Of a DNA stretch of 64,000 nucleotides, positions 1-8,918 are shown piece by piece. The notes under the pieces were generated by a model. That model made no database searches. It was given only the letters and a program-made list of their open reading frames with translations, and had not been told where the DNA came from. The number at the start of each line of letters is the position of its first letter. Position 1 is the stretch's first letter. The stretch spans positions 1-64,000 of the forward strand of contig CALUPH010000010.1 of assembly GCA_944322615.1 (NCBI GenBank), read 5' to 3'. The position numbers were made by a program, and so were the translations under genes. The DNA comes from Candidatus Gastranaerophilales bacterium. Its GTDB lineage: Bacteria > Cyanobacteriota > Vampirovibrionia > Gastranaerophilales > Gastranaerophilaceae.

Positions 1-309
1 TGGAATTTGAGTCATATTACCGCAAGCATCAAGTGTCCATAGCTCTTTCCAATAGCCTTTGATATATTTATTATTTTTCTTTTTTACATCATATGGATAA
101 TGAAGAATTTGAGTATTTTTTATTTTAAAATCTGAGCAAGTTGGATTATAAGGGGATAATGTTGTATAAATTTTTTCAACAACATTGAATTGCAAAGCAT
201 CATTTGCAATAGATTCACCTTCAACAGGGGTACTCATATCATAATATGAATTTGCAAATGGTATAAAAGTTATTTGTATTAGAAATAATAGAATTATTTT
301 TTTTAGCAT
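1..309 (-). CDS. Secreted protein of unknown function, 3' part cut by window edge
   Basis: The frame is open from ATG at 309 to the window edge (103 codons). The start MLKKIILLFLIQITFIPFAN is a typical Sec signal peptide (two lysines, hydrophobic core, small residues), so the product is probably exported. A Shine-Dalgarno-like GAGG lies 6 nt upstream of the ATG. The visible mature part is hydrophilic with two cysteines (NPTC and DACG). I recognise no domain. The C-terminus lies outside the window. Confidence 0.7.
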   Translation of the reverse strand, partial: MLKKIILLFLIQITFIPFANSYYDMSTPVEGESIANDALQFNVVEKIYTTLSPYNPTCSDFKIKNTQILHYPYDVKKKNNKYIKGYWKELWTLDACGNMTQIP

Positions 310-380
310 TATTCCTCAAATCATTTATTTAATATAAATTATATAGATTATTAAATTATTTGCCAATATTTGTTTGTAAG

Positions 381-409
381 AAAAAAGACCTCTTTGTATG
401 AGGTCTTTT
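381..409 (-). terminator. Intrinsic terminator of the serpin-like lipoprotein gene
   Basis: Ten-base perfect stem AAAAGACCTC/GAGGTCTTTT with a 7-nt loop. Read leftward it ends in a run of six T. It sits about 20 nt past the lipoprotein stop codon and before the next minus-strand gene. Confidence 0.85.
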
Positions 410-428
410 GCTTTAAATTTTTATTATT

Positions 429-1469
429 TTATTTTTCTTTAACAAGATAATCTGTATTTTCTATTTTCATTGCATAGTATGGTTTTTCTTTCCCTTGTTC
501 TTTCAAGAACATAACAAAAGGTTTATCAAAAAGTAAGAACTTAGGAAAATCTTCTTCAGGTAATAAAGCTGTTTTCATGATTGCAAGAGCTGCTTCACTC
601 TTTAATGATCCGCCTTTATTATCCATTTTAAATTTAATTGTTTGTAGTGCTTGTGAAATAATGTAATTACTTCCAACAATTTTTTTACCACATAATGAAT
701 CGTATGATATAGTTTTATCTACTGCTATTTCAGGTATTATTAATACATCTTTCTTTGTGAAGTTTGTTGGATTTGTATTTTCTGTAATGTAAGTATAATA
801 TTCTTCAAAAGATTTATCCAAAATCGTTCTATACAAAATTACTTCTTCATTTTCTTTTGTTAATAATTTTACTGCATAATCCTCAGCCGAATTATAAAAT
901 AGAACTTCTAAATTTTTATATAAAGCTTGATTTGATTTATTCTCTATACCAAAGTATTTTACTTTTTCCTTAGAGTCATTAAATGGTGCAGGTTTTAACT
1001 TATCAAATGCAGCATAAAAGTTAAAATCTTTTTTTAGAATAGAGTAGAATAGATATGAATCTTTTGCACTCCAATCAACTAAATCAAGTATATCGCTTTT
1101 TTCTTTAAACTTTTCGTAAATTGCTTTTTCAATTTGTTTTTTTAGTTTTTTTGAAATTTTTCCACTTTCAATATAATAAGAATTTTCAGAAATATCATCT
1201 TTCGTATATGATTTTTTATTTAAATCATCTGCAATTTTCGGATTTCCGTCAACAAAGTTAATAGGTTCACCATTAAACATTTTGTCCATAAATTCATTCC
1301 AAACAAGTTGGAAGGTTACGCACCAAACATCATTCTTTTCTTCGTCATATTTCTGAATTGATTCTATTTCAGTTTTCTTTTTATCAAAAAAAGTAAAACC
1401 TGGTGTCATAAAACAACCTGATAGAAAACATAGAGCAATAAAAAATAATAATACTTTTTTAATTTTCAT
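429..1469 (-). CDS. Lipoprotein, divergent serpin-like fold
   Basis: The start is placed at the ATG giving MKIKKVLLFFIALCFLSGC, because AAGGAG lies just upstream and a lipobox (LSGC, Cys19) follows; an upstream in-frame ATG would hide the signal peptide. The mature protein of about 328 residues shows, in serpin order: FDKLKPAPF then KVKYFGI (compare the FDP...PF strand), LEVLFYNS..YAVKLL (compare VLELPY), DVLIIPEIAVD (compare the V-PKF strand), a hinge-like NKGGSLKSEAALA, then FDKPFVMFLKEQGK (compare DRPFLFFI). The match is by eye only. If real, it is a membrane-anchored, periplasmic or surface protease-inhibitor-like protein. It could also be an unrelated lipoprotein. It is a monocistronic unit ending at a strong terminator. 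Confidence 0.6.
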   Translation of the reverse strand: MKIKKVLLFFIALCFLSGCFMTPGFTFFDKKKTEIESIQKYDEEKNDVWCVTFQLVWNEFMDKMFNGEPINFVDGNPKIADDLNKKSYTKDDISENSYYIESGKISKKLKKQIEKAIYEKFKEKSDILDLVDWSAKDSYLFYSILKKDFNFYAAFDKLKPAPFNDSKEKVKYFGIENKSNQALYKNLEVLFYNSAEDYAVKLLTKENEEVILYRTILDKSFEEYYTYITENTNPTNFTKKDVLIIPEIAVDKTISYDSLCGKKIVGSNYIISQALQTIKFKMDNKGGSLKSEAALAIMKTALLPEEDFPKFLLFDKPFVMFLKEQGKEKPYYAMKIENTDYLVKEK

Positions 1470-1592
1470 AAACACTCCTTGTAAAATAAATATTTTATCT
1501 GTATACATAAACATTATATTAATTTTTAAGGTTAATAGCAAAGAAAAAAATTACAAGTTTTAAATAAATAAGTACTTAAAAAGAGAGCTAAT

Positions 1593-2195
1593 ATGAATAT
1601 TTCAAAATTAAATAATTATTGTTCTTTCGGAAAAGAACCGCTGTTAACATGCGAAATAAAACAAGAACCAAATAAAAATAAAGTTCAAGCAACATTGTAT
1701 AAAATGGAGCCGCATAATTTATCTGATATAGAAGATATTATGTATAGCAAGCAAACAAGGTGTATTCAAAGTGATTTTTTAAAATCAGTTCAGCAAAGAA
1801 ATCCAAATAAAGATTTCTACATTTTAAGAAATGATAGAACAAAAGAAGTAATTTCTTGTGCACAGACTTCACATCATTATAGAGCTGATCAAATATCACG
1901 TGGTTTTAATACTATAACTTTTGAAAATCCGGGTTTATCTACTTTAATTGAAGAAATGAATGTTAACCCTAATTATGTGAATGGGGCAGAACCTCTTTTA
2001 GCATACATAGTAAAAGCAGCACGAGAACGTTTTGATTCAACTGTTTATACTGCATTTGATCAAGATGTTGTTCCATCATTAAAAAGGGCTAAATTTACTC
2101 AAACAAAACTTGGTGAATTTTTTATCCCTGAAAAACGTTATTCCATCTTAATGGATCAAGCTGAAAGACGTTCACAAATAGAGTATCTTGTTTAG
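1593..2195 (+). CDS. Probable GNAT-like protein with N-terminal SFG motif
   Basis: 200 residues. The start is supported by AAGAGAG 6 nt upstream. The pattern LYKMEPHNLSDIEDI, a central beta pair (DFYILRND..KEVISCAQ), a helix (PLLAYIVKAARERF) and a late VPSLKRAKF..TKLGEFFIP resembles the order of a GNAT acetyltransferase (entry loop, beta4-5, helix, YxxxGF-like end). No clear Q/RxxGxG/A acetyl-CoA loop is visible, so activity is uncertain. The N-terminus MNISKLNNYCSFGK shares the M-x-I...SFG layout of several unrelated proteins here. It stands alone, divergent from the lipoprotein gene. Confidence 0.6.
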   Translation: MNISKLNNYCSFGKEPLLTCEIKQEPNKNKVQATLYKMEPHNLSDIEDIMYSKQTRCIQSDFLKSVQQRNPNKDFYILRNDRTKEVISCAQTSHHYRADQISRGFNTITFENPGLSTLIEEMNVNPNYVNGAEPLLAYIVKAARERFDSTVYTAFDQDVVPSLKRAKFTQTKLGEFFIPEKRYSILMDQAERRSQIEYLV

Positions 2196-2259
2196 AATTT
2201 TTTAATATTTTATAAAAAGTTGAATCATTTTTTTTATAATGATATTATTCTTGTGTAAT

Positions 2260-2280
2260 ACTGCATCCTTAAAAAGAAAT
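2260..2280 (+). promoter_or_regulatory. First copy of a repeated upstream box (TGCrTCCTTAAA)
   Basis: CTGCATCCTTAAAAAGAAAT recurs about 105 bp downstream as ATGCGTCCTTAAATAAAATA. Related boxes precede the two paralogous small proteins near 49.4 and 50.1 kb. It could be a regulator site or part of a promoter. Confidence 0.35.
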
Positions 2281-2366
2281 ATATTATTCTAATGTAACTT
2301 TTTGTAAATAAAAAAATTTTTTTTACAGAAAAGTAATAAGTTTTTTTTTCAGGAGTTTTAAGTTAA

Positions 2367-2386
2367 ATGCGTCCTTAAATAAAATA
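2367..2386 (+). promoter_or_regulatory. Second copy of the repeated upstream box
   Basis: ATGCGTCCTTAAATAAAATA lies about 45 bp before the nucleotidyltransferase ATG and matches the first box at its core (TGC-R-TCCTTAAA). The 235-bp leader is otherwise T-rich with no clear riboswitch. Confidence 0.35.
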
Positions 2387-2430
2387 TATGTGTTATTAGA
2401 TAGAGAGGGCATAGTGAAAGGAAAGCTCAA

Positions 2431-4275
2431 ATGATTAACAAAATTGATTCAGTAAACTCTAACTTTAAGCTTCAAAGTACTCCTAGAGTTAAATCAAATC
2501 TGCAACAAGAAAGTAGTGCTCCGGTAAAAACAAGTGAATTGCCTGGTGCTAGTTATGTTAACGCACTTCAAGCAATGAATGGTGTAAAAACAGCTCATAC
2601 TGTTAATTTTGGATCTGGGGTTAATGGTTTTACAGAACTTGAAGCATCTATTATCAATGATAAAGAAATTAGAATACCCAATCTTTTAGATGTCGATGAA
2701 ACAATTGATTTACCTCTAAAAGAAATGCCAAAAGGAAAAGAACATTTAAATGCTGCAGGTTTAAATGTTGTAAAAACTGTTGAAGATGGATTGGATGTTT
2801 ATAGAATATCAAATGATAAAGGTAATCCTATTTTTGTAGGTAGGGTTGATCGTTCAAAGGAAAATTTACCTGTTGTTACATACAAGCAGGGTAAATTCAT
2901 GCCTGAAATTACTGTAAAAGATCCTTCATTAAACGGCAAATCAATAAAAATGTTAGCTGGTAGCCGTGTTAAAGGTGATGGTTTCGATTTTAAGATGGTT
3001 GGTGATTATCAACCAACTCCTGATGGTGTAAAAAAGACAGTATCATTTAAAGGAAGAACTGTTATTACAACTTTAAATAAAGAACCAAGAACTTTAAATG
3101 CTGTTGATTCATATATGAAATCAGGATTGCAATCAGAAGCGGTACAAGGTGATTATGCTGATGTTGTAAGAGAAGATGATCCAACCGTTATTATTCCTGC
3201 AGGTGGCTTTGGTGAAAGATTCTTTAATATTACAAGAGAATTTGAAAATAAACCTTCAGGAAAATTACCAACTAATGATAATTATAGAATTATAGCAACA
3301 GCACTTAACTTAGCAGCATCTGCCGGTATTTTAAGTGGTAGTGCAGATGATTCTGTTAAATATTTAAGCCAAGCACATGATATTCCTAATGGTGGTGATA
3401 CTCGTTTTGTTGAAAAATATAAAACAGATGGTGGTGCTATAGCGGAAGGTTTAAAACGTGATATTATCAGAAATGATAAACCGGCTATAATATTAAATGC
3501 AGATATTTTTACAAATGCAGATATAAGCCGTACTTATAATGCATTGAAGACGCTTCCGAATGCTGCTTTAATTATTCCTTATTATCCTGTAAATCCTGAA
3601 AGAGCTAAATCATTTGGTTTATTAGGTGTTGAACAAGATGACAATGGTAATCTTCAAATTAAAGAATTTTTAGAAAAACCAAAATATACTTCAGATGCTC
3701 CAATGCCAAATGATTTTGTTGAACCAGGTTCTTATGATAAGGCAATGCAAGAATTCAGAAAAGTTCAAACAGCTCAAAATCCAAGTGATGAAAATTCATT
3801 TTTAGCGAATCCCGGATTCTATTTCTTAAGTCCTCAAGCATTAAAAGTGCTTACTGCAAAAGGTATATTAGACCCTGCAAAAACAGGTTTGGGTGCTCAC
3901 GTTATGCCTGAAATTGTAAGACTATCTAATGAAGGTAAGCTTCTTGATGAAGAAGGCAATAATATGAAAGTTTACACAGTACCATTAGAAACAAAAGGCG
4001 GTAAACCTGCTGTTTGGGATGATATTGGTACAGCTGAAGCTTATTTGAAATTGATAAAAGATGTGGCAAATGAAGTTAGACTTCATGGTAATACTGTAGA
4101 AAATAAATATTATGGTGTGCCGGAATTCTTAATGCAAGACTTTGCTAAAAATACAGATTTAGAAACAGGTATTGTTTATGATTCTCAAAAAGCAAGAGAT
4201 GGTTTCTCAGCATTCTGTGAAAAATATAACGTAGATTTTGCTGAAGGAAACATATTTGTTGCAAGCCCAAACTAA
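2431..4275 (+). CDS. N-terminally extended sugar nucleotidyltransferase-like protein
   Basis: 614 residues; AAAGGAAAG lies upstream of the ATG. The C-terminal two thirds is an NDP-sugar pyrophosphorylase fold: VIIPAGGFGERF at 253-264 stands for the GGxGTRL nucleotide loop, then ILNADIF (sugar-nucleotide Asp), FLEKPK, and PGFYFLSPQAL. The Thr of GTR is Glu here (GER), which is unusual. The first 250 residues are not part of the usual enzyme (family length about 290-430). They begin MINKIDSVNSNFK, contain HTVNFGSG at 57-63 and end with SFKGR at 205-209, a motif also found before the enzyme domain of the related protein at 61.2 kb. Expected chemistry is nucleotide transfer to a sugar 1-phosphate; the substrate is unknown. 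Confidence 0.8.
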   Translation: MINKIDSVNSNFKLQSTPRVKSNLQQESSAPVKTSELPGASYVNALQAMNGVKTAHTVNFGSGVNGFTELEASIINDKEIRIPNLLDVDETIDLPLKEMPKGKEHLNAAGLNVVKTVEDGLDVYRISNDKGNPIFVGRVDRSKENLPVVTYKQGKFMPEITVKDPSLNGKSIKMLAGSRVKGDGFDFKMVGDYQPTPDGVKKTVSFKGRTVITTLNKEPRTLNAVDSYMKSGLQSEAVQGDYADVVREDDPTVIIPAGGFGERFFNITREFENKPSGKLPTNDNYRIIATALNLAASAGILSGSADDSVKYLSQAHDIPNGGDTRFVEKYKTDGGAIAEGLKRDIIRNDKPAIILNADIFTNADISRTYNALKTLPNAALIIPYYPVNPERAKSFGLLGVEQDDNGNLQIKEFLEKPKYTSDAPMPNDFVEPGSYDKAMQEFRKVQTAQNPSDENSFLANPGFYFLSPQALKVLTAKGILDPAKTGLGAHVMPEIVRLSNEGKLLDEEGNNMKVYTVPLETKGGKPAVWDDIGTAEAYLKLIKDVANEVRLHGNTVENKYYGVPEFLMQDFAKNTDLETGIVYDSQKARDGFSAFCEKYNVDFAEGNIFVASPN

Positions 4276-4293
4276 TTCGGTAAAAGAAAGAGT

Positions 4294-4325
4294 AAAGACC
4301 GCTGGATATCAGCGGTCTTTTTATT
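4294..4325 (+). terminator. Intrinsic terminator after the nucleotidyltransferase gene
   Basis: Eleven-base stem AAAGACCGCTG/CAGCGGTCTTT with a 5-nt loop, followed by a T-rich tail. It lies between convergent genes and is AT-symmetric, so it may act in both directions. Confidence 0.9.
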
Positions 4326-4335
4326 TTTCCTTTAT

Positions 4336-5925
4336 TTATTTTGTATAGAAAACTATTGTATCCCCTTCTTTTATTTTTGTATCTCCATTTGGTACAAATG
4401 ATTCTGTATCTCGTTTAATAATTGCTATAAGAAAATTTGATGGAAATTCTATTTCTTTTATTTTTTTGTTTATCCATTCATTATTTTTATCTATTAATGT
4501 TTCAGAAAGACTTATATCGTAATTGGATTTTACTACTGTAGTACCTATTAATATTTCATCTCCTTCTTGTAAAATAGTGTCACCTTTTGGAAAAATTTTT
4601 TCATTTTTTCTTTTTATAACGAGAATAAGTGAGTTGTCACTTAATGCAATATCTTTTATTGAATTGTTAATCCAAGGATGAGAATTTTTAATTAATATTT
4701 TATTTAATGTTATAGCGGATTCTTGTTGATAATCATTAAATGTTTTTCTTACATCTTCTAAATTGTCAATCATAGAGGTTCTTTGGGCTATTATAGGTAA
4801 TAAAGAACCTTGTATAGTAACAGATATGAGTGAAACTACGAATACAATATGAAAAATGTCATATTTCAATGATGTACTTTCAGAAACTACTAGTATTGCA
4901 AAAACAATAGAAGCAGCACCTCTTAAACCCGCCCAAGAGATGAAGTTTATTTGGTTAAAAGTTGCTTTAAATGGTAGCATAACAATAGAAACGGCCAAAG
5001 GTCTTGCTACTAAGGATAGAAAAAGTGTAATAAGAACGGCTGGCAAGAGTATTTCGGGAATTTTATGCGGAAAAGAAAGAAAACCTATTAAGAAAAAAAT
5101 AACGACTTGTGATAATGCAGTAATTCCGTCAAAGAAGTATATTAGATTAATTTTGTTTCTTATGTCACTATTTCCAAGAATTATACCTGTAATATAAACA
5201 CTTAAATACCCGTTTCCACCAATTAAGTCAGGTAGTGAAAATGAAAGAAGAGCTACTGCAACAATAAATATGGTATCGGTACCTTCTGTTAAAATTTTAG
5301 TTTTTTTGAAAATCAAAATGGCACAAATTGCTATAATTATACCAAAGGTAACTCCAAAAAATATTTGTTTAATAAGCAATGGAGTAAGAGAAGAAAAACA
5401 TCCTCCTTTTAATAATATAATCCCCAACATTGTGAGAAGATAAGCAAAAGGGTCGTTGCTTCCGCTTTCCATTTCAAGTAGTGGTGCTGTATTATATTTT
5501 AAATTTAGACGCCTAGAACGTAATATAGAAAAGACTGATGCTGCATCTGTAGAACTAATTATTGCTCCTATTATAAAGCTTTCTGCAAATGGTATTTTTA
5601 AAATATAGAAACAAAATAATGCAGTAAAACCTGCTGTTAAAATGGTCCCAATTGAAGATAATAGTATTGCTTGTATTGTAATTTTGTTATCAGGTTTTTT
5701 TGTACAGAATCCACCGTAGAATATTATGAATAATAATCCAATAGAACAAAGTTTGGAAGTTAAATTGTAATCATCAAAAGAAAGTTTTAATATTCCATCA
5801 GAACCAAATAAAATCCCTAAGAACATAAAGAATACTAAGGCTGGCATTCCTAATTTATTTGAGAATTTATTTGTAATAATACAAGAAAAAATTACAATAG
5901 AACTAAATAATATAATTAAAGACAT
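4336..5925 (-). CDS. CPA1-type K+/H+ antiporter with two C-terminal TrkA-C domains
   Basis: 529 residues; GGAGG lies 5 nt before the ATG. About twelve membrane segments fill residues 1-385. They include ISSTDAASVF and the ion-site motif ESGSNDPFAYL typical of NhaP2/CvrA cation:proton antiporters, and SWAGLRGAASIVFA near the end of the membrane part. The cytosolic tail holds two similar repeats (PWINNSIKDI...PKGDTILQEGDEILI and EWINKKIKEI...PNGDTKIKEGDTIVF), each a TrkA-C/RCK-C fold that usually binds a regulatory ligand. The likely role is potassium or pH homeostasis in the inner membrane. One such domain is common; a tandem pair is less so. Confidence 0.9.
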   Translation of the reverse strand: MSLIILFSSIVIFSCIITNKFSNKLGMPALVFFMFLGILFGSDGILKLSFDDYNLTSKLCSIGLLFIIFYGGFCTKKPDNKITIQAILLSSIGTILTAGFTALFCFYILKIPFAESFIIGAIISSTDAASVFSILRSRRLNLKYNTAPLLEMESGSNDPFAYLLTMLGIILLKGGCFSSLTPLLIKQIFFGVTFGIIIAICAILIFKKTKILTEGTDTIFIVAVALLSFSLPDLIGGNGYLSVYITGIILGNSDIRNKINLIYFFDGITALSQVVIFFLIGFLSFPHKIPEILLPAVLITLFLSLVARPLAVSIVMLPFKATFNQINFISWAGLRGAASIVFAILVVSESTSLKYDIFHIVFVVSLISVTIQGSLLPIIAQRTSMIDNLEDVRKTFNDYQQESAITLNKILIKNSHPWINNSIKDIALSDNSLILVIKRKNEKIFPKGDTILQEGDEILIGTTVVKSNYDISLSETLIDKNNEWINKKIKEIEFPSNFLIAIIKRDTESFVPNGDTKIKEGDTIVFYTK

Positions 5926-6073
5926 TAAACCTCCAAGCTTGTTTTATATTATCAAATCTTATTTTAATTGACAATTTATCCTTGTATTTTATTTGCTTAG
6001 ATTATTCTAATTGAGTTTTAATACAATAAGAAATGGGAATATAAATAGAATTATTTATTTTTTGGAATGATTT

Positions 6074-7252
6074 ATGAACGATTTGAATAAAATGGATTTT
6101 GCAGAAGAACAAAAGAAAATGCTTGATTTTAAACTCTTTATTTATTTGTGTATTATTGTTTTAAAATTAAAAAATCTTTTTATAGAAAAAAGTAGTAATT
6201 TGATAAAACTAATAGAATATTACTGTTATATTTCTGATTATAGAAATGTTTTAATTACTTACGAAAAATTACTCAATCATACTGAATTCAATAAAATTAA
6301 AGAATATAATATTTTAGATTTAATTTGCATATCATATTATAACTTGAATGAATACAACAAGGCTATAGAAATAGCACAAAAAATACTATCAGACAAAAAT
6401 GATTTTAATAATTTTCAAACATATAGCATATATAGTCTTCTTTGCTATTCTATTCACAAAACAGGTGATAGCCAAAAAGCCAATGCAATGTTAAAAAATA
6501 TAATGAGTAATTCAAATTTATCCCGAAAGATAAAGTTTTTAGTTTATATTTTGATTGCCTATATAAATATTGATAATAAGAAGTTAATAGAGGCTTCTAA
6601 AAATATTAATATAGCTATGGATTATATTGCCGAAGAATATATACCGTTTCTATTTTCAATTCTATCTTTATTATATATAGAAAAAAATAATCATTATATT
6701 GCTAAAAAGTTTTTTAAAATAAAGCGAAATTTAAATAAGAAAATCAGTCATAAAAAAATTTTAAAAATTGCTAATGAAACGAAAAAAATTGCTTATGCAC
6801 TTAATGAAAAATATTTATATAAGTTGGCAATAAGGTTATATAAAAAATTGTTAAAAAAGAGAAGCAGGTTGTCTGTAGATTTCGAAGAAATTTTATATTC
6901 TCTTTCAATGTTATATTACAAAATAGAAAAATATTGCAATTCGAAAAGATATATAAGATTCCTTTTAAAACATTCAAAAAAATTAGATAAAATGCAGCTA
7001 AATAATTTATTAGCTTGCAATTACTACAAGTTAGGGTTATACGAACAAGCAATAGAACTTTTTGAAATGTTATTAAAAGATCAACGAATTTGTCTTGGGA
7101 GAATATATTATAACCTTGCATATTGTTATTTTGATTTTGGACAATATATGCAGGCTGAGCAAGCCATAAAAAAAGCAATTAATGAAAATGATTTAGAAGA
7201 AAAGGATATTAAAAACCTTAAAGAATTGCAAATTAGTATAGATAAAATTTAA
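6074..7252 (+). CDS. Tetratricopeptide-repeat protein
   Basis: 392 residues with no signal peptide; an early hydrophobic stretch (FIYLCIIVLKLKNLFI) could be a helix pair rather than a membrane span. Repeats fit TPR spacing: YYNLNEYNKAIEIAQKIL, LYKLAIRLYKKLLK, YKLGLYEQAIELFEMLL, YFDFGQYMQAEQAIKKAI. These scaffolds bind partner proteins; no catalytic domain is visible and the partner is unknown. The Shine-Dalgarno site is weak (GGAA 9 nt upstream). It is divergent from the antiporter and closed by a bidirectional terminator. Confidence 0.8.
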   Translation: MNDLNKMDFAEEQKKMLDFKLFIYLCIIVLKLKNLFIEKSSNLIKLIEYYCYISDYRNVLITYEKLLNHTEFNKIKEYNILDLICISYYNLNEYNKAIEIAQKILSDKNDFNNFQTYSIYSLLCYSIHKTGDSQKANAMLKNIMSNSNLSRKIKFLVYILIAYINIDNKKLIEASKNINIAMDYIAEEYIPFLFSILSLLYIEKNNHYIAKKFFKIKRNLNKKISHKKILKIANETKKIAYALNEKYLYKLAIRLYKKLLKKRSRLSVDFEEILYSLSMLYYKIEKYCNSKRYIRFLLKHSKKLDKMQLNNLLACNYYKLGLYEQAIELFEMLLKDQRICLGRIYYNLAYCYFDFGQYMQAEQAIKKAINENDLEEKDIKNLKELQISIDKI

Positions 7253-7271
7253 TATGGCTAAGTTCAAAGTT

Positions 7272-7310
7272 AAAAAAAAAGAGGAAAAAATTTATTTCCC
7301 TCTTTTTTTC
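7272..7310. terminator. Bidirectional intrinsic terminator
   Basis: AAAAAAAGAGGAAA pairs with TTTCCCTCTTTTTTT with one bulged base. A-run and T-run flank the stem, so it can end both the TPR gene and the convergent flavoprotein operon. Confidence 0.8.
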
Positions 7311-7325
7311 AGAAAATAATTGTAT

Positions 7326-7868
7326 TTAAACCGCTTTTCCCATTTCATATGCTTTAGAAAGATAGTTTTTAAAATTATTTACATCTTTTGCATTGCATAC
7401 ACCGACTGCTTTTATTATACCTTTCAAGTTTGTTTTGTCTAAGCATTCAATCCAGCCTTTTAAACCTGTTATGGTTCCGTTAATTGCTGTTTCGTCGGCT
7501 TCTGCAGCTGTTGCAATTAAGTATACATCTTTGAATTTATAGTTTGAAACAAATAATGGGTTTAACCTGTCTATTAATGTTTTCATTTGTCCTGACATAT
7601 TATAGTAGTATACTGGCGTTGCCCATACTACTACATTAACATCTTTTATTGTTTCAAAAATCTTAACCGCATCATCATTGATTACACATTTTTTAGTATG
7701 CTGGCATGCTAAACATCCTTTGCAGAATGCTATAGTTTTATCTTTCAGGTTGATTTTTTGAACTTCGTTGCCTGCTTCAATTGCTCCTTTTGTAAATTCA
7801 TCAGCTAAAATATCTGAATTTGAACCATTTCTTAAACTTGTTGATATTACTAAAATTTTTTTACTCAT
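7326..7868 (-). CDS. NAD(P)H-dependent flavodoxin-like oxidoreductase
   Basis: 180 residues; AAAGAGG lies upstream of the ATG. MSKKILVISTSLRNGSNS is the FMN phosphate loop of the NADPH-dependent FMN reductase/flavodoxin-like family. ATPVYYYNMSGQMKTLIDR is the second conserved FMN-contact segment. CKGCLACQHTKKC (residues 50-62) is the cysteine cluster of the iron-sulfur-flavoprotein-like branch, though the spacing may only give a structural or partial cluster. It is the last gene of the five-gene operon facing the LysR regulator, so it may supply reducing power to that pathway. Confidence 0.85.
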   Translation of the reverse strand: MSKKILVISTSLRNGSNSDILADEFTKGAIEAGNEVQKINLKDKTIAFCKGCLACQHTKKCVINDDAVKIFETIKDVNVVVWATPVYYYNMSGQMKTLIDRLNPLFVSNYKFKDVYLIATAAEADETAINGTITGLKGWIECLDKTNLKGIIKAVGVCNAKDVNNFKNYLSKAYEMGKAV

Positions 7869-7886
7869 ATTAATACCTCTTTTTTC

Positions 7887-8918
7887 TTATTCTAAATTAT
7901 TTTTATAAAATTCAGCAATAGTATCAAATGGAATTTTCTTTGCATTGTCGTATAAATCTACATGATTTGCATCTTTAATAATAAGTAATTGTTTATTGTC
8001 ACCTTTTAAATTTTTAAATGCATCTTCACTAAAGTATCTGCTGTGTGCTTTTTCTCCGTGAATCATCAATACAGGAGTTTTGATTTCGTTACTATAGGCA
8101 AGAATAGGTAAATTTATCAAAGAAAGAACCGAGGTTGTATTCCAATTACCATTTGAATTTATTGAGTTTTTGTGAAATCCTCTTGGAGTTTTATAGTATT
8201 CCCAATATTCTTTTACAAAAAGAGGTTCATTACCTGTAAGTTTTTCAGGTAATCCTATAGCTTTAGCATATGTTTTATTTTTAAAATCTTTTGTTCTTTG
8301 TTTATTTAATTCTTGTTTTAATTTATATCTTCCTGGTTCATCAATTGAATCATTGTATCCTTTTGCACTAACTCTTGTCATATCGTACATTGTAGAAGTT
8401 ACTGTAGCTTTTATTCTTGTATCAATTTGTGCAGCGTTTAGAGCAAAACCTCCAAACCCGCATATTCCAAGTACTCCTATTTTTTCAGCATCAACATTTT
8501 TCTGATTGCTTAAAAAATCAACTGCAGCATTAAAATCTTCCGTGTTTATGTCGGGTGATGCAATATTTCTTGGCTCTCCGCTACTTTCACCTGTGTATGA
8601 AGGATCAAAAGCTAAAGTAATAAAGCCTTTTTCTGCTAATGTTTGTGCATAATACCCTGAAGCTTGTTCTTTTACTGCGCCAAATGGACCTGATATAGCT
8701 ATTGCGGGATATTGTTCTCCTTTTTTTATTGTTTTCGGAATATACATATCTCCCGCAAGAGTAATTCCAAATCTGTTTTTGAAGTTTACTTTCTTTATTT
8801 CTACTTCGTTACTTTGTTTGAATATTTTATTCCATTCATTTGTTTTTGCTTTAGCCATATTATTTACTCCTATAAATAATAAAAATAGTAAAATTACTGC
8901 GAATAATTTTTTAATCAT
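7887..8918 (-). CDS. Exported dienelactone-hydrolase-like alpha/beta hydrolase
   Basis: 343 residues with a signal peptide (MIKKLFAVILLFLLFIGVNN, then AKA). The nucleophile elbow reads GICGFGG, so the nucleophile position is cysteine, as in dienelactone hydrolases, not the usual serine. Catalytic Asp and His candidates are in IHGEKAHSRYF (acid position unclear) and DANHVDLYD. It overlaps the next upstream gene by 8 nt and is clearly paralogous to it; the main difference is that this copy is exported. The substrate is unknown. Confidence 0.85.
   Translation of the reverse strand: MIKKLFAVILLFLLFIGVNNMAKAKTNEWNKIFKQSNEVEIKKVNFKNRFGITLAGDMYIPKTIKKGEQYPAIAISGPFGAVKEQASGYYAQTLAEKGFITLAFDPSYTGESSGEPRNIASPDINTEDFNAAVDFLSNQKNVDAEKIGVLGICGFGGFALNAAQIDTRIKATVTSTMYDMTRVSAKGYNDSIDEPGRYKLKQELNKQRTKDFKNKTYAKAIGLPEKLTGNEPLFVKEYWEYYKTPRGFHKNSINSNGNWNTTSVLSLINLPILAYSNEIKTPVLMIHGEKAHSRYFSEDAFKNLKGDNKQLLIIKDANHVDLYDNAKKIPFDTIAEFYKNNLE

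Noticed and set aside
2196-2430. Riboswitch upstream of the nucleotidyltransferase gene
   Set aside because: The 235-bp leader is long, but I see no conserved aptamer core or terminator; only the two repeated boxes.
4856-5197. Plus-strand frame of 113 residues inside the antiporter gene
   Set aside because: Antisense shadow of a clear membrane protein; no independent start signal or family.
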